A stretch of 64,000 nucleotides of DNA. Origin: Hungatella effluvii (GTDB taxonomy: Bacteria; Bacillota; Clostridia; Lachnospirales; Lachnospiraceae). The notes beneath the pieces were generated by a model. It saw nothing but the letters and a program-made list of their open reading frames with translations. It was not told the origin of the DNA and made no database searches. Position numbers and translations under genes: made by a program. Location: assembly GCF_003201875.1 (NCBI RefSeq), contig NZ_QJKD01000017.1, forward strand, positions 56,409 through 120,408, given 5' to 3'. Of the stretch, positions 9,201-16,691 are shown piece after piece. Each line of letters starts with the position of its first letter. Positions within the stretch are counted from its first letter, which is position 1.

Positions 9201-9460
9201 GTTCTGGCCTGCTGGGAGGTGGTGACGGGCCGTCCCGAATTCTCAGCCGCCTTTTCCCGGTACTCCCTGTAGAGCTCCTGACAGTGCGGACACATCCCCT
9301 TATAGGAATTTCCCTGCACACAGGAACAAGAGTAGTCATAAACCTGACTACCCTTGATATATAAATTAGCTTTATACTGTTTTCCCTGGTCTTCAACCAG
9401 GCCTTTTACGCCCGATTCGCCTTTCCAGAAGGCGCTTGTTGTCATCTGTGATACTTTCAT
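6284..9460 (-). CDS. SNF2-family DEAD-like helicase with SWIM zinc finger
   Basis: A protein of about 1058 residues. The N-terminus carries a SWIM zinc finger (CSCxxG...CPHC near residue 50). A long middle domain follows. The C-terminal half is an SNF2 ATPase with Walker A DDMGLGKT, Walker B IIDEAQ, SALTGTPIENR-type motif III and the helicase C signature THRIGQEKQV. Such proteins translocate on double-stranded DNA and remodel protein-DNA complexes; the bacterial role is unclear. The start is uncertain: ATG at 9460 begins MKVSQMTTSAFWK, while an in-frame GTG at 9481 lies 3 bp after the argS stop and could be translationally coupled. Neither has a strong ribosome binding site. Confidence 0.9.
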   Translation of the reverse strand: MKVSQMTTSAFWKGESGVKGLVEDQGKQYKANLYIKGSQVYDYSCSCVQGNSYKGMCPHCQELYREYREKAAENSGRPVTTSQQARTMIREYTNREVAQIIIEGEEKQVQLAVRIIADRSDVKLEFRLGRERFYVLKDLVAFTRAVESGSLVEYGKNLAFHHNLSVFAKESRPLVEFIMELVGIYCEHYEQFQKSSFSNLPTLRGLNLSRGNRDRFFSLMMGETLELEDYRAHKRMVTVTDHNPDLAVKVRRKGRDGILVSIDKGLLIFEGERHLYVVDKERIFRCDEACSATLHVFLEQMIKSFGSNCEAEVNDKDMPLFYERVLKKIAAYSTIDAGDVELEAYKPEELKARFEFDSQGPNDLVLKPVLSYGEYSFQPVEDEKLPRTVCRDVPGEFRVSQLITKYFKYKEHDTEYPAIRDDEEAIYRLLTEGMSEFMAQGEVYLSESFKKLKVLPPPKISIGVKSSGSWLELTVDTDGMSGAELTRLLSEYSQKKRYYRMKNGEFLALDDNGLMTVAKLVEGLAVNKSDLQSQKIRLPKYRALYLDGILKEGTGITLYRDALFKAVVRGMKSVEDSDFEIPLTLRPVLREYQKTGFRWLKTLDSCGFGGILADDMGLGKTIQVIALLLDERNREPDTSALIVCPASLVYNWENEIHQFAPTLKVRTISGTAQEREELLNAASEGEILVTSYDLLKRDIAFYEEKEFRFQIIDEAQYIKNASTQSAKAVKSVNARTRFALTGTPIENRLSELWSIFDFLMPGFLFSYQRFKKEYELPIVRDQDEACLKGLHRMIGPFIMRRLKKDVLKELPDKLENVIYSGFEKEQKDLYTANAWQVRQQLEQAGDGGSDRIQILAQLTKLRQICCDPHLCYSNYNGSSAKLETCIDLIRNGVEGGHKILLFSQFTSMLEIIEKRLKKEGMAYYILTGATPKEERLHMVNSFKDDGVPVFLISLKAGGTGLNLTAADVVIHYDPWWNVAAQNQATDRTHRIGQEKQVTVFKLITKGTIEENILKLQESKKNLAEQIITEGTVSLGSLTKDDLIGLLVSPGVNAPVGLD

Positions 9461-9484
9461 AAGTTTTTCACATCCGTTCACACA

Positions 9485-11254
9485 TTACATACGTTCCGGA
9501 GCCTCAATTCCAAGCAGATCGATACAGGCGGTAAGGACATCCTTCGCCAGACTGATCAGACTGAGCCAGGAAGCACGCTGTTTTTCGTTTTCCTCGGCAA
9601 TGATCTTCGTGTCGTGATAGAACCGGTTGAACGCGTTAGCCAGTTCATATACGTACTGGCAGATCTTATGGGGAGCCAGTTCCAGAAAACTGGTCTCGAT
9701 CACCTCATTATATTTCGAAAGCTGAAGCATCAAATCTTTTTCCACACCGGAGGCGGCCGGAAGGATATCTCCCGTGCACACGCTCTGCACTTCCAGCTCG
9801 GAAGCCTTAGCAAGGATGGACTTGATACGCACAATCGTATACAGGATATAGGGACCTGTGTTTCCCTCAAAGGAGACGAAACGGTCCATATCGAAAATGT
9901 AATCCTTGGAAGCCTGATTCGATAAGTCGCCGTACTTGAGAGCCGCCATACCGACGATCTTCGAGGTCTTTAACGCCTCTTCCTCGGACACGGAGCGGTT
10001 CTCCATGATCTTATCGTAAGCCGCTGTGTCAATATCGGAAATCAGTGTCTCCAGACGCATCACGCCGCCGTCTCTTGTCTTAAACGGCTTGCCGTCCTTT
10101 CCATTCATGGTGCCGAAGCCTAAATGGGACATCTTCCGCTCTTCCGGTACGAATCCGGCCTTCTTGGCCACGCGGAATACCTGGGTAAAATGAAGCTCCT
10201 GACGCTTGTCTGTTATATAAATATACCAGTCCGGGCAGTATTCCTTCTCACGCTCCAGAATAGTTCCCAGATCTGAGGTAGAATAGAGGGCCGCGCCGTC
10301 GGATTTGCGGATGATGCAGGGCGGGAGTTCCTTGGAATCGCCTGGCTCGGCGATATCGACCACCAGCGCTCCCTGGCTTTCATACGCCAGCTTCCTGTCT
10401 TCCAGTTCCTTAATCAGACCCGGAATATAGTCCTGCGCGTCGCTCTCTCCCTTCCATAAATCGAAGGTTACATTTAAGCTGCCGTAATTCTTCTTTAAAT
10501 CCGTTACGGAAACATCGATAATGTGATTCCAGATCGCACGGTACGGTGCGTAGCCGTTCTGCAGCTTCAGTGTCGCCTCATGGGCTCGCGCGCTGAATTC
10601 CTCGTCTGTCTTAGACTTTGCGCTGGCCGCCGGATAGATCTCTTCCAGCTCGCCGATGGTAAACGGAGCCTCCTTCGGATACTCTCCGGTATAGTTCTGA
10701 TCAAAATAGGCAAGCTCCGGCTTTCTGTCGCGGAGTTCCTCAATGATCAGGCCCATCTGAAGCCCCCAGTCTCCCAGATGAACGTCGCCGATCACCTTAT
10801 GTCCCAGGAAACGTCCCATCCGCTTAATGCTCTCACCGATCACAGCAGAACGGAGATGGCCCACGTGCAGCGGCTTTGCCACATTGGCTCCGCCGTAATC
10901 CACAATGATCGTGAGAGGCGTTTTGGCCTTTTCACAGCCGCAGTGGTCTCCCTCTCTCATGTTGTTCATGTAGGTTGCCAGATATCCGGCTTCCAGTTTT
11001 ATATTAATGAAACCCGGCATCACGGCATTTACTTCTGAAAACATATCGCCGCCAGCCAGCTTCTCCACAACTTCGTTCGCAATGTCGATCGGTTTCTTCT
11101 TATATGCCTTCGCGGCTGCCATGGCACCATTACACTGGTACTCACAGAGGTCCGGCCGGTTGGACAGTGTAACCTTCGCAAAGCTCTCATCGTAACCACA
11201 GGCTGCGAATGCCTCTTTTACCTCTGATGTGATTAAATCAAGAATCTTTTTCAT
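9485..11254 (-). CDS. argS: arginyl-tRNA synthetase
   Basis: A 589-residue class Ia synthetase that charges tRNA-Arg. An N-terminal Add-1-like domain is followed by VDYGGANVAKPLHVGHLRS, the HIGH-type motif near residue 125. The KMSKS position reads PFKTRDGG, as in many ArgRS that lack a canonical KMSKS. The DALR anticodon-binding domain at the C-terminus ends EAPERM. The start at 11254 has AAAGGAG upstream; the frame extends to 11314 without support. It has its own promoter. I saw no T-box in its 100-nt leader. Confidence 0.96.
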   Translation of the reverse strand: MKKILDLITSEVKEAFAACGYDESFAKVTLSNRPDLCEYQCNGAMAAAKAYKKKPIDIANEVVEKLAGGDMFSEVNAVMPGFINIKLEAGYLATYMNNMREGDHCGCEKAKTPLTIIVDYGGANVAKPLHVGHLRSAVIGESIKRMGRFLGHKVIGDVHLGDWGLQMGLIIEELRDRKPELAYFDQNYTGEYPKEAPFTIGELEEIYPAASAKSKTDEEFSARAHEATLKLQNGYAPYRAIWNHIIDVSVTDLKKNYGSLNVTFDLWKGESDAQDYIPGLIKELEDRKLAYESQGALVVDIAEPGDSKELPPCIIRKSDGAALYSTSDLGTILEREKEYCPDWYIYITDKRQELHFTQVFRVAKKAGFVPEERKMSHLGFGTMNGKDGKPFKTRDGGVMRLETLISDIDTAAYDKIMENRSVSEEEALKTSKIVGMAALKYGDLSNQASKDYIFDMDRFVSFEGNTGPYILYTIVRIKSILAKASELEVQSVCTGDILPAASGVEKDLMLQLSKYNEVIETSFLELAPHKICQYVYELANAFNRFYHDTKIIAEENEKQRASWLSLISLAKDVLTACIDLLGIEAPERM

Positions 11255-11350
11255 CGGTTCCTGTTCTCCTTTTTGAATATTCTTCCTGTTTCTCTTTTTC
11301 CTATGCATTCCCATTTCACTAATTTCAAGATACTTCCAGGCTAAAAGTTA

Positions 11351-11379
11351 ATTATATTACAACCAGGTTGAAAAATCAA
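11351..11379 (-). promoter_or_regulatory. argS promoter
   Basis: Minus strand: TTGATT, exactly 17 nt, TATAAT. The predicted transcript starts about 90 nt before the argS ATG. Confidence 0.75.
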
Positions 11380-11468
11380 CATTTTTTCCAGATCTCCTGA
11401 AATCCAAAAACACACCGGGCTGCAGTTCACAGCAGAAAACGAATACAGAAAGTTTTTTTCGAAAAAGC

Positions 11469-11495
11469 TAAACATTTTCACCGCCTGTACGATAA
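11469..11495 (+). promoter_or_regulatory. possible SigD/FliA-type promoter
   Basis: TAAA, 15-nt spacer, TACGATAA. The flagellar sigma consensus is TAAA-N15-GCCGATAA, so 10 of 12 positions fit. No comparable sigma-A promoter was found nearby. It lies 37 bp before the ATG of the coiled-coil gene. Confidence 0.5.
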
Positions 11496-11531
11496 GGATA
11501 GTAACGGACATCAAAGATCGGAGGAAATGGA

Positions 11532-12368
11532 ATGAGAGTAAATCTGAATTTCAACCTGCATAAAAATACGCTTATCAATACCGCACGGGTAAATGCATCA
11601 TTCGCCAAATACCAGTCAGGGCAGGATAGCAAAAGCGGGGGCATACTGGGAAACCGTCCGAAAAACGACCGTTTCACCCTCTCCCCTCAGGGTAAATTAA
11701 TAAACATGATTGAGAATCTGACCAAGCAGAAACAGGCGCTTGTGGATCAAAGAAACAGTCTGGTGGAAACGACCTTAGGCGACGGCGGAAAGATGGAGGA
11801 CATCAAGGATCAGCTCAAATCGTACAAGAAGCAGATCGAAGCCATTGATAAACAGATCTCTAACGCCTACACCCAGCAGGCCAAACAGTGCATAGAGCCG
11901 GAAGACAAAAAGAGTTCTGACAAAACAGACAAGAGTAAAACCGACGATCAGCTGACGACTGAACACCTTACGACTCTGGCCGCTGTCTCCCAGGATCTCT
12001 GCCATGCGGAAAAGATTTCCGCAGTTCAGAGCCACATAGAGGGTGAAGCCAGAATCAAAGAATCGGAAATTGATCTTGGAGCGGCTCACGTCGACGCCTT
12101 AGTGAGCAAGGGACTCGACGGCGACACGGTAGGCGCCCTCATAGAAAATGAGATGGACTCCATCGGACGTTCCGAGCAGGAAGCCGGACAGCTGCATGAC
12201 AAAGCATCGGAGCTGGCGCTTCGTCAGGGAGAACAACTCCGGAAATCCCGGGAGGAATTAGAGCAGACGGATGACGCCCAAACGAAAGGGGCAGCGGCAC
12301 CGGAAGGCACGGAAGGGCCGATGGTTGATCAGGGGAAAGATGGGAATGACGAGAGGGATGGGGAGTAG
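11532..12368 (+). CDS. coiled-coil hypothetical protein
   Basis: A 278-residue hydrophilic protein that I do not recognise. An N-terminal segment (MRVNLNFNLHKNTLINTARVN) is followed by a coiled coil at about residues 55-120 (many Gln, Lys, Glu heptads: LVDQRNSLVETTLG, IKDQLKSYKKQIEAIDKQI). A charged linker, a second helical region at about 135-240, and a Gly/Asp-rich tail follow. There is no signal peptide or membrane segment. The start has a clear CGGAGGAAA site. The gene is single, ends at a strong terminator, and is preceded by a possible SigD promoter. This hints at the motility regulon, but no flagellar gene lies in the window. Confidence 0.85.
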   Translation: MRVNLNFNLHKNTLINTARVNASFAKYQSGQDSKSGGILGNRPKNDRFTLSPQGKLINMIENLTKQKQALVDQRNSLVETTLGDGGKMEDIKDQLKSYKKQIEAIDKQISNAYTQQAKQCIEPEDKKSSDKTDKSKTDDQLTTEHLTTLAAVSQDLCHAEKISAVQSHIEGEARIKESEIDLGAAHVDALVSKGLDGDTVGALIENEMDSIGRSEQEAGQLHDKASELALRQGEQLRKSREELEQTDDAQTKGAAAPEGTEGPMVDQGKDGNDERDGE

Positions 12369-12404
12369 AGCCTGAACCTGCATTTGTATATGGCACTATG
12401 ACAG

Positions 12405-12441
12405 AAACGGCCGATAAAAATTATTTTATGGCCGTTTTTGT
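12405..12441 (+). terminator. terminator after the coiled-coil gene
   Basis: AAACGGCC and GGCCGTTT arms, with inner ATAAAA/TTTTAT pairing, then a T run. Confidence 0.85.
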
Positions 12442-12529
12442 CATGCTGTTTCGTTTATTAGTAATTGGGCTCCAGATCGCTGAACAGACAAGGAAAGATT
12501 GTTGTCTCCTCACAGGATTTGAGATCGGT

Positions 12530-12799
12530 TTATACATCCATCATCCGGCGGTGAACCGTCCTGCCGTCCGGCAGGCTTATATAAATCTCCAGATCCAGTC
12601 TTCGGTTGGGAAGGGCATCCAATAACACTCCGTCGTCACCCAGGATCGGCTGATTCTTATATAATAAAACCGTATAAGGAACACTTGGATAATCTTCGGC
12701 GGTCCATCTTTTTACATGGTTATTTGGAAATGTTGAATTAATATCATGGTAGAATAACTGATCTGTCTCTGCTCTTGCTTTATTATTTACTGCCTGCTC
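12530..12799 (-). pseudogene. start-less coding remnant in frame with rarA
   Basis: Directly after the rarA TAA stop, the same reading frame stays open for 89 codons to a TAA at 12530. Its translation looks protein-like (PSVPYTVLLY, ILGDDGVLLD, RLDLEIYISLPDGRTVHRR), but no ATG occurs before the last few codons and no ribosome binding site is visible. It could be the 3' part of a decayed gene or a lost C-terminal extension. The 12442-12529 stretch holds nothing I recognise. Confidence 0.35.
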
Positions 12800-14125
12800 T
12801 TACACCCCATGCGCCTCTCTCCACGCCTTCACTTCCTCCAGCCGCTTCTTCGCCGCCTTCTCATTCCCCTCTTCCGTGGGAACATAATACGTTCTGTCTT
12901 TCAGAGAGTCAGGCATACACTGCATGGCGGCGATCTTGTCCTCTGTCTGGTGGGCGTACTGATAGCCTTCTCCGTAATGCAGCTCCTTCATCAGTCCCGT
13001 AGGCGCGTTGCGGATCACGAGGGGAACCGGCTCTGCCAGTGTATGCAGGGCGTCCTCCTTGCAGTGTTCATAGCCTGCGTAGGCGGAATTAGATTTTGGC
13101 GCCATGGATAAGTAGATCACCGTGTGCGCCAAATTGACGTTGCACTCAGGCATTCCGTTAAAATGACAGGCCTGATAGGCAGAGACCGCCAGCGTAAGCG
13201 CCTGACTGTCCGCCATGCCGATATCCTCGCTGGCAAAACGGATCAGCCGCCTTGCCACATAGAGCGGATCTTCTCCGGCCTCCAGCATGCGGGCGAGCCA
13301 GTAAAGCGCCGCGTCCGGATCACTGTTTCTCATGGATTTATGAAGGGCGGAAATCAGGTTGTAGTGCTCTTCGCCATTTTTATCGTACAGGAGGGACTTA
13401 CGGCTGATGCACTGCTCCAGCACCTCGGCTGTCACCGTGGTTTCCTCCGCGCTGATCTCCCCGTTTAAGACTGCCATCTCCAGCGTATTGAGTGCCGTTC
13501 TCGCGTCACCATTGGCAAACTGAGCTATCATCCGGAGCATGTCCTCCGTAATCCCGATTCTCTGATCCCCCAGTCCGAGAGGACTCGTCAAGGCATGGTG
13601 CAGAAGCTTTACCAGGTCATCGGTCTGGAGTGCCTGGAGTACGAAAACCTTGCATCTCGAAAGAAGAGCCGCGTTAATCTCAAACGAGGGATTCTCCGTC
13701 GTTGCTCCGATCAGGATGATACTCCCCTTTTCCACATAGGGAAGAAATGCATCCTGCTGGGCCTTATTAAAACGGTGGATCTCGTCCACAAATACGAGCG
13801 TGCGCAGACCTATATGACGGTCCCGCTCCGCCTGGGCCATCACTTCCTTTATTTCCTTGATTCCGCTTGTGACAGCGGAAAAGTCCACGAAGGAAGCCCT
13901 GGTCCGGTTGGCAATAATTCTGGCCAGAGTAGTCTTTCCTACTCCCGGCGGTCCCCAGAATATCATGGAACACACCATGTCCTGATCAATGATCCGGCGC
14001 AGCACCTTCCCCTCGCCCAGGAGGTGCTTCTGGCCTACAAACTCTTCCAGCCCACTTGGTCTCAACCTGCTTGCCAGCGGCCCCACGGCAGCCCGGTCGT
14101 CAAAAAGCGATAATTGTTCCATCAT
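12800..14125 (-). CDS. rarA: replication-associated recombination protein A (AAA+ ATPase)
   Basis: A 441-residue clamp-loader-like AAA+ ATPase (RarA/MgsA/WRNIP1 family) that acts at stalled replication forks. It begins with SLFDD and RPSGLEEFVGQKHLLG, then Walker A GPPGVGKTT near residue 60, Walker B FVDEIHRFNKAQQD, sensor 1 GATTENPSFEIN, and sensor 2 GDARTALNTLE. The C-terminal tetramerisation domain carries the family signature in SNSAYAGYEHCKEDA. Length is normal. AAAGGTGG lies before tandem ATGs at 14125 and 14122. It is transcribed alone, divergent from the phosphotransferase gene. Confidence 0.95.
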   Translation of the reverse strand: MMEQLSLFDDRAAVGPLASRLRPSGLEEFVGQKHLLGEGKVLRRIIDQDMVCSMIFWGPPGVGKTTLARIIANRTRASFVDFSAVTSGIKEIKEVMAQAERDRHIGLRTLVFVDEIHRFNKAQQDAFLPYVEKGSIILIGATTENPSFEINAALLSRCKVFVLQALQTDDLVKLLHHALTSPLGLGDQRIGITEDMLRMIAQFANGDARTALNTLEMAVLNGEISAEETTVTAEVLEQCISRKSLLYDKNGEEHYNLISALHKSMRNSDPDAALYWLARMLEAGEDPLYVARRLIRFASEDIGMADSQALTLAVSAYQACHFNGMPECNVNLAHTVIYLSMAPKSNSAYAGYEHCKEDALHTLAEPVPLVIRNAPTGLMKELHYGEGYQYAHQTEDKIAAMQCMPDSLKDRTYYVPTEEGNEKAAKKRLEEVKAWREAHGV

Positions 14126-14160
14126 ATCTCAACCACCTTTTTCATTCGATCCATTTATTC

Positions 14161-14218
14161 CCGCGAGCAGCGAGCCGGACGGACATGCTGGCATGTCCAT
14201 CCGGCGACTGCCGCGAGG
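14161..14218. repeat. intergenic palindrome
   Basis: 15-nt arms (14174-14188 and 14191-14205, one G-U pair) around a 2-nt loop, flanked by partly complementary Cys-rich outer arms starting CCGCGAG and ending CTGCCGCGAGG. No T run follows. It occupies much of the 14126-14473 gap between the divergent rarA and phosphotransferase genes. Otherwise I see only a TATACT near 14393 as a candidate -10 for the latter. Confidence 0.65.
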
Positions 14219-14473
14219 TATTCGACTTAGCTTCTATTTTACCATGGCCTGAATAAAATATCAAACTCCATACCAGGCAAACTTATACTTATTTGTGTAT
14301 AAACAAACAGGGGAGTCCGAAGGAGGCCGTGATCATTTTCCTGGCAGAATAGTGAATGAGCAGCCTCCCGACTTCTTTATATGGTATACTGGCATCATAG
14401 CACCGCAGTGCAAACAAGATACTTTATTTACCGGATTATCGCCGGAGAACGAAAACGGTTAGAGGAGGAGAAA

Positions 14474-15382
14474 ATGAAACTATCTGCATTGATCGGACAC
14501 TGGGGTCTGGAATCCGGGGAAATCCGGCAGATCCAGGACTGCGTATGGGAAGTCTCAGGAACATATATTATAAAGGCATATGAAAGGCTTGGTGATTTGG
14601 AGCGGAATGTACAGATTATGAAGGTGCTGCGCTCCATGGGCATACCGGCGGCTGAAGTGATTTCCACCAGCGAGGGCACAGATTACTTATACAGCGATGA
14701 GCGATGTTATATGGTGACAAGGAAGCTTCCCGGAGCACCAGAAAAGGATATCAAAGAGTTGAAAAATCTTGCCTGGCAGATGGGTGACATAATCGGCAGA
14801 CTTCATCTGGCCTTCCAAAAATGTGAGGATAAGCTGGAGTTCTGGGACAACAGCCTGTTAAGCGAGATGAGGGGCTGGGTAAAGGATGAACTGAACAAAA
14901 ATGGCTGGATGGTAATTGCACAGTCTGATTATGAGTCCACGGTTTCCAGCCTGGAACGCGTGTATGACAGGCTTCCATTTCAGCTGATTCACAGAGATGT
15001 CCATTTTGGAAACTTCCTTTTCCAGGAAGGGGAATTTACCGGTTACATCGATTTCGACTTAAGCCAGAAAAATATCAGGGTTTTTGATCTCTGCTATTTC
15101 CTGATGGGACTGCTGGCAATGGAGGAAGGTCACCGCCCCGGCAAAAATGAATGGCTTCAGATAATCGCTGAAACGGTAGCCGGATATGAGAGCCAGATTA
15201 CACTGACAGCCGTGGAAAAGGAGGCATTTCCCTGGGTAATGGAAAATATCGAGCTTCTCTTCGCCGCCTGGTCCACCGGAATTTCCGACATACGGTGCGC
15301 GGAGGATGCGGTAAAGCTGTTTCATTTTGTGCAGGAAAATGAAACAGCGATAACGGAGGCGCTCAAAATTGTAAGTGTTTAA
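14474..15382 (+). CDS. aminoglycoside phosphotransferase-family kinase
   Basis: A 302-residue protein with a kinase-like fold (APH/CHK group). The catalytic loop reads LIHRDVHFGNFLF near residue 178, with the HxDxxxxN pattern, followed by the metal-binding YIDFDLSQ. The substrate is unknown; related proteins phosphorylate antibiotics, choline, methylthioribose or homoserine, and this one cannot be placed. The start at 14474 is chosen because AGGAGGAG lies 6 nt upstream; an earlier in-frame Met at 14381 lacks a site and precedes the likely promoter. It is a single gene that ends at a strong terminator. Confidence 0.85.
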   Translation: MKLSALIGHWGLESGEIRQIQDCVWEVSGTYIIKAYERLGDLERNVQIMKVLRSMGIPAAEVISTSEGTDYLYSDERCYMVTRKLPGAPEKDIKELKNLAWQMGDIIGRLHLAFQKCEDKLEFWDNSLLSEMRGWVKDELNKNGWMVIAQSDYESTVSSLERVYDRLPFQLIHRDVHFGNFLFQEGEFTGYIDFDLSQKNIRVFDLCYFLMGLLAMEEGHRPGKNEWLQIIAETVAGYESQITLTAVEKEAFPWVMENIELLFAAWSTGISDIRCAEDAVKLFHFVQENETAITEALKIVSV

Positions 15383-15390
15383 TACCAGAA

Positions 15391-15438
15391 GAGGGACTGT
15401 TTTAAGAATACTCCTAAAACAGTCCCTCGCTCTTTTTA
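15391..15438 (+). terminator. terminator between converging genes
   Basis: GAGGGACTGTTTTA at 15391-15404 pairs perfectly with TAAAACAGTCCCTC at 15415-15428, followed by CTTTTT. Confidence 0.9.
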
Positions 15439-15481
15439 TTCTGTTATTCCATATATTCTGTTATTCCATAATTTCTGCTGT

Positions 15482-16672
15482 TCAATCGACCCTGACACCA
15501 TTTTTATCGACTCTGCCGCCGTCCGGTGTCACTGTATCTGCCAGCATATGGCCGGATTCATCCAGGTAATACCACTTTCCGTCTGTCTGAACCCAGCCGG
15601 TCTTCATCGCTCCGGATTCTCCCATATAATACCAATAGCCTTTTTCCTGAACCCAGCCGGTCTTCATCGCTCCGGACGGGTTGAAATAGAACCAGTGGTC
15701 TCCTGTATTGACCCATCCGGTCTTCATTGCCCCTGACGGGCTGCAGAAATACCAGACATTGTTTAAATGAATCCAACCGGTAATCATCCGGCCGTCAGCA
15801 CCGATCCAGTACCACTCTCCGCCGACTTTGATCCACTCGCTCTGCGCATAGGTACCGTCCTCCTTTTCGAAGTTCCAGATTCCGTCCTTTGCCTTCCAGC
15901 TTCCGCTCGTTTCTTCCGGATCATTCCAGACGCTGTTTGATGAATCTTCCCGATCTGACTTTTCTTCCGGTACATTGCCCTCCGGCGTCTCGTCTGGTGT
16001 CGTCCCATCCGGCGTCTCGTCTGGTGTCGTCCCATCCGGCGTCTCGTCCGGTGTCGTTCCATCCGGCGTCTCATCCGGTGTCGTTTCGTCCGGCGTCTCA
16101 TCCGGTGTCGTTTCGTCCGGCGTCTCGTCATCTGCCGTATCCCGCTTAACCGTATAATCGTCCTGGCTTCCGAACACAGTGAGCGTTCTTTCCGTAAACG
16201 TTTCATCGGCTACTTTGCAGCCTTCCGTCTCAACCGAAAACGTCACATCACTGTCCGCGGTTACCACAATCGTTCCGAGATTTAGCGCTGTACCCTTTTT
16301 CAGGATATCATCCGCTGTACCCGATACGTAGATCGTAAATGTTCCGTTATCCCGGTTATAGCGATACGACTGCACCGTAATATCGGAATTATTTTTTATG
16401 GCGCTGTCGAACTTAAAATCTATGCTCTCTATCCCATCCGAATCATCGGAGGCAACTCCGAGCTGAACCTGAAAGGTTCCCGCTTTCTGCACATCCTCCC
16501 GTGCAGAAAGCATGATACTCACTTTTACCTCATGATCATTGGTTCCCTTTTCCCATGTGACAAACCGGTATTCCTCCGCCGGTGTTGTCATAATACGGCC
16601 AAACGCTGCAAGCAGGATCAGGATTCCCAGCAGGCCAATTATTACTTTCTTATTCATAAGTCGCTGCAACAT
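15482..16672 (-). CDS. secreted cell-wall-binding repeat protein with possible cohesin-like domain
   Basis: A 396-residue exported protein. An N-terminal hydrophobic signal/anchor (VIIGLLGILILLAAFG) is followed by a beta-rich domain at about residues 35-175. That domain contains EVKVSIMLS, GTFQVQLGV, IDFKFDSAI and GTALNLGTIVVTAD, which resembles the cohesin-type sandwich; this is an inference. A Pro/Asp/Glu/Thr linker of 9-residue repeats follows. About five 20-residue glucan/choline-binding type repeats (GAMKTGWV, W/YY pairs) end the protein and should bind the cell wall. The start has AGGAGG 8 nt upstream. It is 19 bp downstream of the M60 peptidase gene, so the pair is one operon. Confidence 0.85.
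   Translation of the reverse strand: MLQRLMNKKVIIGLLGILILLAAFGRIMTTPAEEYRFVTWEKGTNDHEVKVSIMLSAREDVQKAGTFQVQLGVASDDSDGIESIDFKFDSAIKNNSDITVQSYRYNRDNGTFTIYVSGTADDILKKGTALNLGTIVVTADSDVTFSVETEGCKVADETFTERTLTVFGSQDDYTVKRDTADDETPDETTPDETPDETTPDETPDGTTPDETPDGTTPDETPDGTTPDETPEGNVPEEKSDREDSSNSVWNDPEETSGSWKAKDGIWNFEKEDGTYAQSEWIKVGGEWYWIGADGRMITGWIHLNNVWYFCSPSGAMKTGWVNTGDHWFYFNPSGAMKTGWVQEKGYWYYMGESGAMKTGWVQTDGKWYYLDESGHMLADTVTPDGGRVDKNGVRVD
15590..15785 (-). repeat. about 60-bp tandem repeats coding for wall-binding modules
   Basis: Period of 60 bp (20 codons). The core CCGGTCTTCATCGCTCC recurs near 15598, 15658 and 15718 on the plus strand. Confidence 0.8.
15985..16130 (-). repeat. 27-bp tandem repeats coding for the PDETPDGTT linker
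   Basis: Nine-codon units in near-perfect tandem inside the wall-binding protein gene; such units can vary in number by slippage. Confidence 0.85.
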
Positions 16673-16691
16673 ATTTTCTCCTCCTGTACGT

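Noticed and set aside
11255..11400. T-box for argS
   Set aside because: The leader is short and has no T-box bulge sequence or terminator/antiterminator pair.
15985..16130. Minisatellite of independent origin
   Set aside because: The 27-bp units are in frame and encode the linker of the wall-binding protein, so they are ordinary coding repeats.
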